DNA of 5,603 nucleotides from CAYYMH01 sp964472785 (GTDB taxonomy: Bacteria > Zhuqueibacterota > Zhuqueibacteria > Thermofontimicrobiales > Thermofontimicrobiaceae). Made by a program: the position numbers and the translations under genes. The DNA is taken from contig CAYYMH010000101.1 in NCBI GenBank assembly GCA_964472785.1, positions 1 to 5,603 on the forward strand, given 5' to 3'. Position 1 is the stretch's first letter; every line of letters begins with the position of its first letter. Shown in pieces: positions 1 to 5,603 of the stretch. Under the pieces are notes generated by a model. That model did no database searches. It was not told the DNA's origin and worked only from the letters and a program-made list of their open reading frames with translations.

Positions 1-21
1 TAAACGGAAAATATCAAAAAT

Positions 22-62
22 AAATCCCATAATCTGGATCACAAGATTATGGGATTTTTTTT
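22..62 (+). terminator. Strong intrinsic terminator of an upstream gene
   Basis: Two perfectly complementary 14-base arms (22-35 and 44-57) enclose an 8-base loop, and a run of eight T (55-62) overlaps the end of the right arm. This is the classic Rho-independent form. It should end transcription arriving from the left, from a gene outside the window. The window's first three bases are TAA, at a plausible distance to be that gene's stop codon, but three bases cannot prove it. The terminator isolates the aspartase promoter just downstream from read-through. Confidence 0.9.
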
Positions 63-80
63 GTTCATTTCACAATAACA

Positions 81-109
81 TTGACATAAACCTAAATTAT
101 CATTATATT
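81..109 (+). promoter_or_regulatory. Sigma-70 type promoter of the sensor-aspartase gene
   Basis: TTGACA (81-86) is a perfect -35 hexamer. It is followed after exactly 17 bases by TATATT (104-109), which matches the TATAAT consensus at five of six positions. Transcription would start near 114-117, leaving a leader of about 75 bases. The promoter lies between the upstream terminator and the start codon at 190, so it fits this gene well. A 7-base dyad (TTCATCG at 108-114, CGATGAA at 134-140) straddles the predicted start site and could be an operator, but that is weak evidence. The bacterial -35/-10 form differs from the typical Bacteroidetes promoter. Confidence 0.75.
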
Positions 110-189
110 CATCGGTTTTATTTCAGTATTACTCGATGAAAAAGCTCAGAAATTTTGTATAAACTGAACGAAAAGTCAGGATAACAATT

Positions 190-2076
190 ATGACGATGAA
201 ACATGAATCAAAAAATACGACGAATTCAAGTTATAATCAACGCATGCTTTCTGCACTGAAAAACTGTCCGCTTTTTGATGGCTTGACAGAACAGGACTTG
301 AAAGGTATTTTGAATTTGGCCCAGATAAAAACGTACTCAAAAGGACAATTCATCTTTCATGAAAGCATGCCCAGAAAAGGGATTTATTTGATTCTCAAAG
401 GTGAGGTTAATATTTTGAAGGGCATTGGTGATCAACCGATCAAACTCACCACATTAACTCAGGGAGCATTGTTGGGCGAACGGATTTTGCTGTCAAGTGA
501 TATTCCGCACATGACTTCAGCCCGAGCAAACACAAAAATTGAGGTCATTGTTTTGGACACAGAAGCATTATCAAAGATAAGGCAAGACAAACAAAAAGTT
601 TACCATCGTATGTCGATTTCCGCCGGTCATTTGCTGGCAAAACGATTGTCAACGATTCAGGGTTTGACGCCGGTTCAAAAAACCCGAATCGAACACGATC
701 TCCTTGGCAAGAAAGAACTGCCGGAAGATGCTCTCTACGGTATCCAAACACAGCGGGCGATCGAAAATTTCCCGATTACCGGAATTCCGATTTGTAATTT
801 CCCTAATTTAATCAAGTCATTAGCCATGGTTAAAAAAGCGGCGGCACTAACGAACTACGATCTGTCATTACTTGATGCTGTGAAAAAAGACGCGATTTGC
901 CGGGCGTGTGACGAAATTATTGAGGGAAAACATCACGACCATTTTGTGGTCGATGCAATACAGGGCGGTGCCGGAACCAGCACCAATATGAATGCAAATG
1001 AGGTGATTGCCAATCGGGCGCTGGAACTTTTGGGAGAACCGTACGGAAATTATAAAATAATTCATCCGAACAACCACGTCAATTTAAGCCAGAGCACCAA
1101 TGATGTTTATCCGACAGCATTACGGATCGGGCTTTTGTACGCATTAAATTTACTCATTTCAGCAATTGACGAATTGCGGTCTGCTTTTGAAATAAAAGCG
1201 GAAGAATTTAGCGATGTGATTAAAATGGGACGCACTCAACTCCAGGATGCAGTGCCGATGACGCTGGGTCAAGAGTTCGGCGCGTTTGCAAGTACCATTG
1301 CAGAGGACATTGCTCGAATAAAAGAAGCGATGAGTCTGTTAAAAGAGATTAATCTGGGAGCGACTGCAATCGGCACAGGTTTAAATGCCGATCCAAAATA
1401 TTGTGAAATCGCGCGTCAACATCTGCTAAAGATCACCGGTTTAAAATTGGAAACAGCAGAAAACCTGGTGGAAGCGACTCAGGACACCGGCGCTTATGTG
1501 CAATTATCCGGCGTGCTAAAACGGGTCGCCGTAAAATTGAGCAAAATCTGCAACGATTTAAGATTGCTTTCCAGCGGTCCAAGAGCAGGAATCTTTGAAA
1601 TTAATTTGCCACCAATGCAGCCCGGGAGCAGCATTATGCCAGGAAAAGTCAATCCCGTAATACCGGAAGTTGTCAATCAGGTTGCCTTTGAAGTGATGGG
1701 AAATGACATAACCATTGCCATGGCAGCAGAAGCGGGCCAGCTTCAGTTGAATGTCATGGAACCCATCATTGCTTATTCGTTGTTTAGCAGCATCAATCAT
1801 TTAAGGCAGGCTTGCATCGTTCTTTCCGAGCGTTGCGTAAAAGGCATAACCGCCAATCGGGAACGCGCCAGAGAAATGGTCGAAAGCAGCACCGGATTAG
1901 TGACCGCCCTAAATCCATATCTTGGGTATGAAAAAAGTACGGAAGTTGCCACTGAAGCCTTAACCACAGGTAAAAAAGTTTTTGATATCGTTTTGGAAAA
2001 AGGATATCTGAGTCGAGACCAATTAAATGAAATACTAAAACCAGAAAATATGATTCAACCAAACTTGAAAAGCTAA
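190..2076 (+). CDS. aspA: Aspartate ammonia-lyase with N-terminal CRP-like cNMP-binding domain
   Basis: The C-terminal part (about residues 167-617 of 628) is a full-length aspartase, which reversibly deaminates L-aspartate to fumarate and ammonia in the cytoplasm, normally as a homotetramer. Visible family motifs are GGAGTSTNMNANE (259-271), QSTND (301-305), GRTQLQDAVPMTLGQE (347-362) and the flexible-loop signature GSSIMPGKVN (479-488). By alignment with Bacillus AspB, Ser480 is the catalytic base, and Lys486 and Asn488 are also conserved. The GGAGTS motif favours aspartase over class II fumarase. E. coli AspA is 478 residues with no such extension; the extra N-terminal ~150 residues here form a CRP-type beta-barrel domain (about 22-150) with KGIYLILKGEV and LLGE motifs. 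There is no helix-turn-helix, because the lyase takes its place. The pocket glutamate is present (Glu97), but the phosphate-binding Arg-Ser pair of CRP is His107-Met108. An AGGA at 178-181, eight bases upstream, supports the start at 190. Allosteric control by the N-terminal domain is inference. Confidence 0.93.
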   Translation: MTMKHESKNTTNSSYNQRMLSALKNCPLFDGLTEQDLKGILNLAQIKTYSKGQFIFHESMPRKGIYLILKGEVNILKGIGDQPIKLTTLTQGALLGERILLSSDIPHMTSARANTKIEVIVLDTEALSKIRQDKQKVYHRMSISAGHLLAKRLSTIQGLTPVQKTRIEHDLLGKKELPEDALYGIQTQRAIENFPITGIPICNFPNLIKSLAMVKKAAALTNYDLSLLDAVKKDAICRACDEIIEGKHHDHFVVDAIQGGAGTSTNMNANEVIANRALELLGEPYGNYKIIHPNNHVNLSQSTNDVYPTALRIGLLYALNLLISAIDELRSAFEIKAEEFSDVIKMGRTQLQDAVPMTLGQEFGAFASTIAEDIARIKEAMSLLKEINLGATAIGTGLNADPKYCEIARQHLLKITGLKLETAENLVEATQDTGAYVQLSGVLKRVAVKLSKICNDLRLLSSGPRAGIFEINLPPMQPGSSIMPGKVNPVIPEVVNQVAFEVMGNDITIAMAAEAGQLQLNVMEPIIAYSLFSSINHLRQACIVLSERCVKGITANRERAREMVESSTGLVTALNPYLGYEKSTEVATEALTTGKKVFDIVLEKGYLSRDQLNEILKPENMIQPNLKS

Positions 2077-2319
2077 ATCCTGGATCATTCAATTTTGCAG
2101 ATACAAAATAGGGGCAATACCATTAAATCGTTTTCACTATTCGGCCTCAACGAAAAATATCATGAATGAAATAGAATCGATATTACAATAAATACATCTA
2201 AAATAATTGACGTTCAAAGAAGATATTCACAATTACTATTAACCGTCTGTTTATCATAGTATTATAAAAACTGATGTCTTCAAATTAAAACCATAATATT
2301 TTGTTCATATATCAATAAG

Positions 2320-2335
2320 TTTGATTTAAATCACA
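2320..2335. promoter_or_regulatory. CRP/FNR-family operator-like palindrome
   Basis: The 16-base site TTTGATTTAAATCACA matches the CRP consensus TGTGA-N6-TCACA at nine of ten defined positions. Its inner 14 bases also match the FNR consensus TTGAT-N4-ATCAA at nine of ten, so the sequence alone cannot say which type of regulator would bind. Its core GATTTAAATC (2323-2332) is a perfect palindrome. A weak TAAATT at 2356-2361 would place the site near -41 of a start around 2369, the usual place for a class II activator. Relative to the better TATAAT at 2434 it would be near -118. The region is AT-rich, so a chance match is possible. Confidence 0.4.
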
Positions 2336-2433
2336 AACTATCAAAAAAATAGTTGTAAATTTGATTGATATTTTCGGACAGAAAACAGTCCAAATTGAAA
2401 CTTTAGCTGACGTTAATCGTTTAAAGTAACCGA

Positions 2434-2439
2434 TATAAT
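2434..2439 (+). promoter_or_regulatory. Possible -10 box for the lytic transglycosylase gene
   Basis: A perfect TATAAT hexamer lies about 80 bases before the GTG start and would begin transcription near 2446. There is no recognisable -35 hexamer at 16-18 bases spacing (the best is GTTAAT at 2412-2417, two of six matches) and no extended -10 TG. If real, the promoter would probably need an activator or another sigma contact. In sequence this AT-rich the hexamer could be accidental. Confidence 0.3.
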
Positions 2440-2499
2440 TAATAGTTCACGACAAATCAGCCTAACTTGTTGATTAAATTTTATATAAGCTCTGAATCG

Positions 2500-2511
2500 A
2501 AAGGAGATGAT
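2500..2511 (+). promoter_or_regulatory. Extended Shine-Dalgarno site that sets a GTG start
   Basis: AAAGGAGATGAT matches the full complement of the 16S rRNA 3' end (TAAGGAGGTGAT) at ten of twelve positions. The ATG at 2507-2509 lies inside this pairing region, so it is a poor start codon. The in-frame GTG at 2516 follows four bases after the extended site and nine bases after AAGGAG, which is well placed for initiation. Confidence 0.8.
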
Positions 2512-2515
2512 AAGA

Positions 2516-3220
2516 GTGAAAAAAGAAATAGCTTTATACAGACAATTAAGAACGCCGCTTAAAATCCTGATGATTGTATTTTTGTCAGTCACCGTGATTG
2601 GCTTTTCTTATAAGTATTTCGATACTTCTGAGGAAACGAAATCCAAAATCACGCGCCTGGAGAGGGATTTGTATAATTTACGTGCGGCAATGAATGTTGA
2701 CGCAGAGAGACAATATCATATAAAAAGGATCATGTCCATTATCGATGTTTACAACCAGGAATTGGCTCCGGTCGATAAATACGAAATTGCCAATGAAATC
2801 TATATTGCCAGTCTTAAATATACGAATTTGGACATCGATCTGATATGCGCAACAATTACTCATGAATCAGCCGGCACATGGGACCCGGAAGTCAAATCTC
2901 ACGCAGGTGCAATCGGTTTGATGCAGATTATGCCTGCCACAGGGGTCTATCTGGCAGGTTACGAAGAGATTACCTGGACTGATGAAGAAGAGATTTTAAC
3001 CAATCCGATTTACAACATCAGAATGGGAACCCGGTATTTGTCAACATTAATTTCCTATTATGGTGTTGATGGCGGGCTTGCGGCCTATAATGGCGGCGAA
3101 AGACAGGCTTCTTTGTGGATCAAAAACAATAAGGCCGATGGAATTTTATGGGCAGAAACCCAGAACTATATCCCGGCGATCATCAAACTATGGGATAAAT
3201 ACAAACAGGAAAATTTGTAA
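2516..3220 (+). CDS. Membrane-anchored SLT-family lytic transglycosylase
   Basis: This 234-residue protein probably cleaves the glycan strand of peptidoglycan between MurNAc and GlcNAc, leaving 1,6-anhydroMurNAc ends. One hydrophobic segment (about 15-34) after a basic N-terminus looks like an uncleaved signal anchor, which would place the catalytic part in the periplasm. A short charged helix, possibly a coiled coil, follows (about 39-60). The SLT domain spans about 100-230. It has the catalytic glutamate Glu117 in THESAGTWDPEV, then GAIGLMQIMPATG (131-143), AAYNGGE (189-195) and ETQNYIP (214-220), the usual motif order of soluble-lytic-transglycosylase-like enzymes. No LysM or other wall-binding domain is present, so it is a minimal form. 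The start was chosen as GTG 2516 because of the ribosome binding site; starting at ATG 2507 would add three residues. Its role could be wall turnover or opening the wall for an envelope machine, and neighbours do not decide between them. Confidence 0.9.
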   Translation: MKKEIALYRQLRTPLKILMIVFLSVTVIGFSYKYFDTSEETKSKITRLERDLYNLRAAMNVDAERQYHIKRIMSIIDVYNQELAPVDKYEIANEIYIASLKYTNLDIDLICATITHESAGTWDPEVKSHAGAIGLMQIMPATGVYLAGYEEITWTDEEEILTNPIYNIRMGTRYLSTLISYYGVDGGLAAYNGGERQASLWIKNNKADGILWAETQNYIPAIIKLWDKYKQENL

Positions 3221-3245
3221 TTTCGTAAAACTGATCTATAAAGTG

Positions 3246-3274
3246 AAAAAGCCGTCTCCAGGGACGGCTTTTTT
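3246..3274. terminator. Bidirectional intrinsic terminator between convergent genes
   Basis: GCCGTC (3251-3256) and GACGGC (3263-3268) form a GC-rich stem around a six-base loop, flanked by five A on the left and six T on the right that can extend the pairing. On the plus strand the T run ends the lytic transglycosylase transcript, 25 bases after its stop. On the minus strand the A run reads as a T run and ends the acyltransferase transcript, 20 bases after its stop. One hairpin therefore serves both genes. Confidence 0.92.
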
Positions 3275-3294
3275 AGTTTTATGAATAAATTTTA

Positions 3295-5028
3295 TTAGGA
3301 ATGAGAATCCACCTTGTAATACCGCTTCTTTTTCGTTTCCTTTAACTTGCTCAACTCCAGGAACACAAAACCATCCACCACATTCGAGAAGCTGACATCT
3401 ACACCAAAATCTAAGAATTTAACGCCATCCTTGTCACACAATTCAGAATACTTCCGGAACAGCACCGGAACCGTGTAGCCTAAATTTTTCAGCGTTGTTT
3501 TTAAATTTCTAAAATCAGCATTATATTCATCACTGCTCAATATCTGATCAGCTTCCGTTGCCTGCTGTTTGGTAATAACAAATCTGTTATCTGCGTGCAC
3601 TAAATTTTCATCACCGCCAAACCATTTCTTATAAAAATAAACGATCAGGCTCTTTGCTGTAGCAGAATAATTATCACTGATACTCACCGCTCCAAATAAG
3701 TACTGAACTTCAGGATGTTGAGATAGAAATCCGCCAATCCCCTGCCAAAGATAATCCAGTGCATTACTCCGCCAATATTTTTGCTGAATAAAACTTCTGC
3801 CCAATTCAACAGACTTTTTCACATATTCCTGAAATTTATCAGAAAATTTATACATGGACGCATTATAAATTCCCTTAATACCATGTTCTTCGATAATTTC
3901 ATGGCACAATCCTAACCGATACGACCCGACAATTTCCAGCGCTTCATCGTCCCACAGCACGATATGTTTATACCATTTGTCGTATTGATCAAAATCATAT
4001 TTATTACCGGTTCCTTCTCCTACTTTGCGGAAGGTCACTTCTCTTAGTCTGAAAATCTCCCGCATGACATTTGTGGCATTTTTGAATTCCGTCAGGTACA
4101 GTTTTTTTCCATCCGGGGTGGTTGCCAACAGATCTGACCGGGATAATTCGTTTTTAATCACTTTCGTGTCAACCGGGTGGATAATGGTCTTTTCGGTCTT
4201 GAAAACTCCCTTTTTCTTTTTACCTATTCGATACACATGTCGTCTGAGCAGCCTTGTCTGAAATTTTGTGTCGATTAAATTCTTTGCGAAATCATGGCTC
4301 GGAATCGGATCGCCCACCTTAATGGTCAATTGACTGGACCGCTTTTTCAGTATCTCGCGCGATAATAAAAACATGGAAAAATTTTTATTAATCAAAGAGA
4401 TCAGATAAAACAGGAACGAATTTCTCCCTTTAATAAAAACTGGCAAAATGGGAGTATTGAATTTTCGGGCAAAATAAATAGGACCGTTCATCCATTTTTT
4501 GTCACGAATCCCACGAATTGTCAAACGCGAGACTTCTGCTGCCGGAAAAAATATCACGACCTCTTCATTTTGAATTGCCTTCTTTATTCCCATCAATCTT
4601 TCTTTTTGGGTTTTGGTTGTGAAAATATCAAACGGAAGAAAAAGATCCTTTAAGTTCGTGATATTCATTAACACATCATTTGCCACGACCTTGACATCCG
4701 TACGCACCGAGCTGATTGCTTTTAATAATGCCAATCCATCAAGACCGCCCAGAGGATGATTTGCGACACAAATCAACTTACCCTCATAAGGAATTTTGTT
4801 TCTATCCCGACTCGATAAAAGATAAGCAAAGTCTAAATAATCGAACAAATCATCAATAAATTCAAACCCCTTTTTATCCGAATGATGTTTTAAAAACTCA
4901 TTGATTTCTCTCATTCGTAGAATACTTCTCAGCAATCTTAAAATTAGGTTCGTCAGAAAGCTGGGATATTTGTCAAAAAATCCGGGGCTCTTAGACTCGA
5001 TCGCTTCCCTTAAATCCAATTTTTCCAT
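3295..5028 (-). CDS. OlsF-like bifunctional O-/N-acyltransferase (aminolipid synthesis)
   Basis: The 577-residue protein joins two acyltransferases. Residues about 80-245 are a PlsC-type lysolipid O-acyltransferase with ANHPLGGLDG (89-98), FFPAAEVSR (160-168) and PILPVFIKGRNS (193-204). The histidine-aspartate spacing is HX5D (His91, Asp97) instead of the usual HX4D, and FPAAE replaces FPEG; I recall similar variants in Bacteroidetes homologues. A basic linker (about 260-280) leads to a GNAT-like OlsB/hemolysin-type N-acyltransferase domain (about 308-470), with YLTEFKNATNVMREIFRLRE (311-330), VELGRSFI (407-414), YWRSNALDYLWQGIG (418-432) and YLFGAVSIS (443-451), then a tail of about 100 residues. 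OlsF of Serratia proteamaculans and Flavobacterium makes ornithine lipid with this architecture: the OlsB-like part N-acylates ornithine and the PlsC-like part adds the second acyl chain. Another amino acid, such as glycine, is possible as the head group. Hydrophobic segments (about 24-39, 203-222) suggest membrane association. GAGG about ten bases before the ATG supports the start. Confidence 0.85.
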   Translation of the reverse strand: MEKLDLREAIESKSPGFFDKYPSFLTNLILRLLRSILRMREINEFLKHHSDKKGFEFIDDLFDYLDFAYLLSSRDRNKIPYEGKLICVANHPLGGLDGLALLKAISSVRTDVKVVANDVLMNITNLKDLFLPFDIFTTKTQKERLMGIKKAIQNEEVVIFFPAAEVSRLTIRGIRDKKWMNGPIYFARKFNTPILPVFIKGRNSFLFYLISLINKNFSMFLLSREILKKRSSQLTIKVGDPIPSHDFAKNLIDTKFQTRLLRRHVYRIGKKKKGVFKTEKTIIHPVDTKVIKNELSRSDLLATTPDGKKLYLTEFKNATNVMREIFRLREVTFRKVGEGTGNKYDFDQYDKWYKHIVLWDDEALEIVGSYRLGLCHEIIEEHGIKGIYNASMYKFSDKFQEYVKKSVELGRSFIQQKYWRSNALDYLWQGIGGFLSQHPEVQYLFGAVSISDNYSATAKSLIVYFYKKWFGGDENLVHADNRFVITKQQATEADQILSSDEYNADFRNLKTTLKNLGYTVPVLFRKYSELCDKDGVKFLDFGVDVSFSNVVDGFVFLELSKLKETKKKRYYKVDSHS

Positions 5029-5091
5029 ATTTTATTTACCTCACTTTGATTTTTCTAAAGATAAGAAATCTAAAGAAATCAATCAAGTTTT

Positions 5092-5550
5092 TTATTTAAA
5101 ACCAAGTCTTAAGCAACAAATGTCCTTACCAAGTTGTGCAACAAATTTTTCGTAACTCGGCATTGACGAAGTATAAAATAAATGACTCTCGCATTTGCAG
5201 TCGGATGCGCCGAATCCTTTTACAGGATAAAAATCGTCTGTCATTTGAATGAAATCTGCCCAGAAATGTTCATGAGATTTGGCCTCTGTTGAGTACCAAA
5301 TTTCCTGAATTTTTAGTGTCGATTTGAAATAATCTATATGCCAGTGTGGATTAAGTGAGGTTTTAAGATGATGAGCTAATCTGGCGGATAAACCTCCGGG
5401 TCCGAAAGCACTGCCAACATAGAGATAATATCCGGACTTAAATTTCAATTTTCCCAACCTGCCTATCGAAATTGCTCTGGCTTTATTCAGACTAAGTACC
5501 AAAATATAAGTGCCAAACCCCAGGTTATCAAAAATCGGATTGGACTTCAT
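5092..5550 (-). CDS. DUF123 / GIY-YIG family putative endonuclease
   Basis: The 152-residue protein belongs to the DUF123 family (PF01986), a divergent branch of the GIY-YIG nuclease fold. Motifs in order are GTYIL (13-17) for the first strand, GYYLYVGSAFGPGGLSARL (40-58) with a conserved arginine (Arg57), HWHIDY (69-74), a glutamate at Glu94 in the position of the family's ECELA motif, and GFGASDCKCESHLFY (112-126), whose Cys-His arrangement suggests metal binding. In some archaea the domain is fused to endonuclease III, hinting at DNA repair, but its biochemical role is not established. The length fits a stand-alone domain. No Shine-Dalgarno sequence precedes the ATG; the inverted repeat at 5559-5572 lies there instead. 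The acyltransferase gene begins 63 bases downstream on the same strand with no terminator between, so the two are probably co-transcribed, although no functional link is apparent. Confidence 0.88.
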   Translation of the reverse strand: MKSNPIFDNLGFGTYILVLSLNKARAISIGRLGKLKFKSGYYLYVGSAFGPGGLSARLAHHLKTSLNPHWHIDYFKSTLKIQEIWYSTEAKSHEHFWADFIQMTDDFYPVKGFGASDCKCESHLFYTSSMPSYEKFVAQLGKDICCLRLGFK

Positions 5551-5558
5551 TTACATTT

Positions 5559-5572
5559 AGGACAAATGTCCT
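5559..5572. promoter_or_regulatory. Inverted repeat upstream of the DUF123 gene, possible operator
   Basis: AGGACA and TGTCCT form perfect 6-base arms around a 2-base centre, ending eight bases before the start codon at 5550. Such a compact dyad resembles a binding site for a dimeric repressor covering the translation start or early transcribed region. On the minus strand the upstream sequence holds possible -10 hexamers (TATAAC or TAAAAT), but the window ends before a -35 could be seen. I cannot assign it to a regulator family. Confidence 0.35.
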
Positions 5573-5603
5573 GTTGGTTATATTTTATTTTTTTGTAGTA
5601 TCT

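Larger units (their letters stand above)
2077..2506. other. Gene-free AT-rich intergenic region (430 bases)
   Basis: No convincing protein gene, tRNA or structured RNA is visible between the aspartase stop and the lytic transglycosylase start. No clear intrinsic terminator follows the aspartase gene. Contents that can be named are a CRP/FNR-type palindrome (2320-2335), a short GGAC/GTCC dyad with an 8-base spacer (2376-2391), a TATAAT hexamer (2434-2439) and the ribosome binding site at the right end. The length and the palindrome suggest a regulated promoter for the downstream gene. A small RNA cannot be excluded by eye. Confidence 0.6.

Noticed and set aside
108..140. A 7-base dyad (TTCATCG / CGATGAA, 19-base spacer) around the predicted aspartase transcription start.
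   Set aside because: The arms are short and the spacer long. The left arm lies partly in the -10 box and would not be transcribed, so it is not an RNA hairpin. It is mentioned only as a weak operator possibility.
545..2092. Minus-strand open frames of 60-99 codons opposite the aspartase gene.
   Set aside because: They lie antisense to strongly conserved coding sequence, lack ribosome binding sites and show no recognisable protein features.
2376..2391. A GGAC/GTCC dyad with an 8-base spacer in the long intergenic region, superficially like the repeat at 5559-5572.
   Set aside because: It has only four pairing bases per arm and a different spacing, so it supports neither a hairpin nor a shared operator.
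3060..3284. A 74-codon plus-strand frame overlapping the end of the lytic transglycosylase gene and the terminator.
   Set aside because: It is an out-of-frame shadow that runs through the terminator hairpin and has no family resemblance.
5054..5076. TCTAAAGA repeated twice, 15 bases apart, between the DUF123 and acyltransferase genes.
   Set aside because: The eight-base units are AT-rich and a chance occurrence is likely. They match no operator I know.
5116..5572. An 11-base direct repeat, ACAAATGTCCT, at 5116-5126 and 5562-5572, flanking most of the DUF123 gene like target-site or attachment repeats.
   Set aside because: A few 11-base repeats are expected by chance in 5.6 kb. One copy is coding sequence inside the gene's 3' end, and there is no integrase, transposase or other mobile signature.

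Overview
The window is a moderately AT-rich bacterial chromosomal segment with four complete protein genes. No mobile element, RNA gene or CRISPR array is visible. Three features help place it. There is an OlsF-type two-domain acyltransferase, an architecture known from Bacteroidetes and Serratia. The upstream gene has a near-consensus sigma-70 promoter, which is unlike the typical Bacteroidetes promoter. The lytic transglycosylase gene has a strong Shine-Dalgarno sequence. Together these suggest a lineage in or near the FCB group (Calditrichota/KSB1-like, for example) rather than a typical Bacteroidetes. That placement is inference only.

Layout, left to right. The window opens with the end of an upstream unit, marked by a strong intrinsic terminator (22-62). 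A TTGACA-N17-TATATT promoter (81-109) then drives a plus-strand gene (190-2076) encoding an unusual fusion: a CRP-like cyclic-nucleotide-binding-type domain joined to a complete aspartate ammonia-lyase. A 430-base gene-free stretch (2077-2506) follows. It contains a CRP/FNR-type palindrome (2320-2335) and a possible -10 box. Next is a membrane-anchored SLT-family lytic transglycosylase on the plus strand, whose most likely start is a GTG at 2516. A bidirectional terminator (3246-3274) separates it from two minus-strand genes that converge on it: the OlsF-like acyltransferase (5028-3295) and, 63 bases upstream of it, a DUF123/GIY-YIG family protein (5550-5092). A short inverted repeat (5559-5572) lies just upstream of the DUF123 start.

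The genes do not form one obvious pathway. The aspartase interconverts aspartate with fumarate and ammonia, so it links nitrogen metabolism to the C4-dicarboxylate pool. The lytic transglycosylase acts on peptidoglycan. The OlsF-like enzyme probably makes a phosphorus-free aminolipid. The DUF123 protein is a putative nuclease of unknown role. The item most worth following up is the sensor-aspartase fusion: its N-terminal domain keeps the CRP-like fold signature but has lost the arginine that binds the cyclic-nucleotide phosphate, and a catalytic enzyme takes the place of the usual DNA-binding domain.
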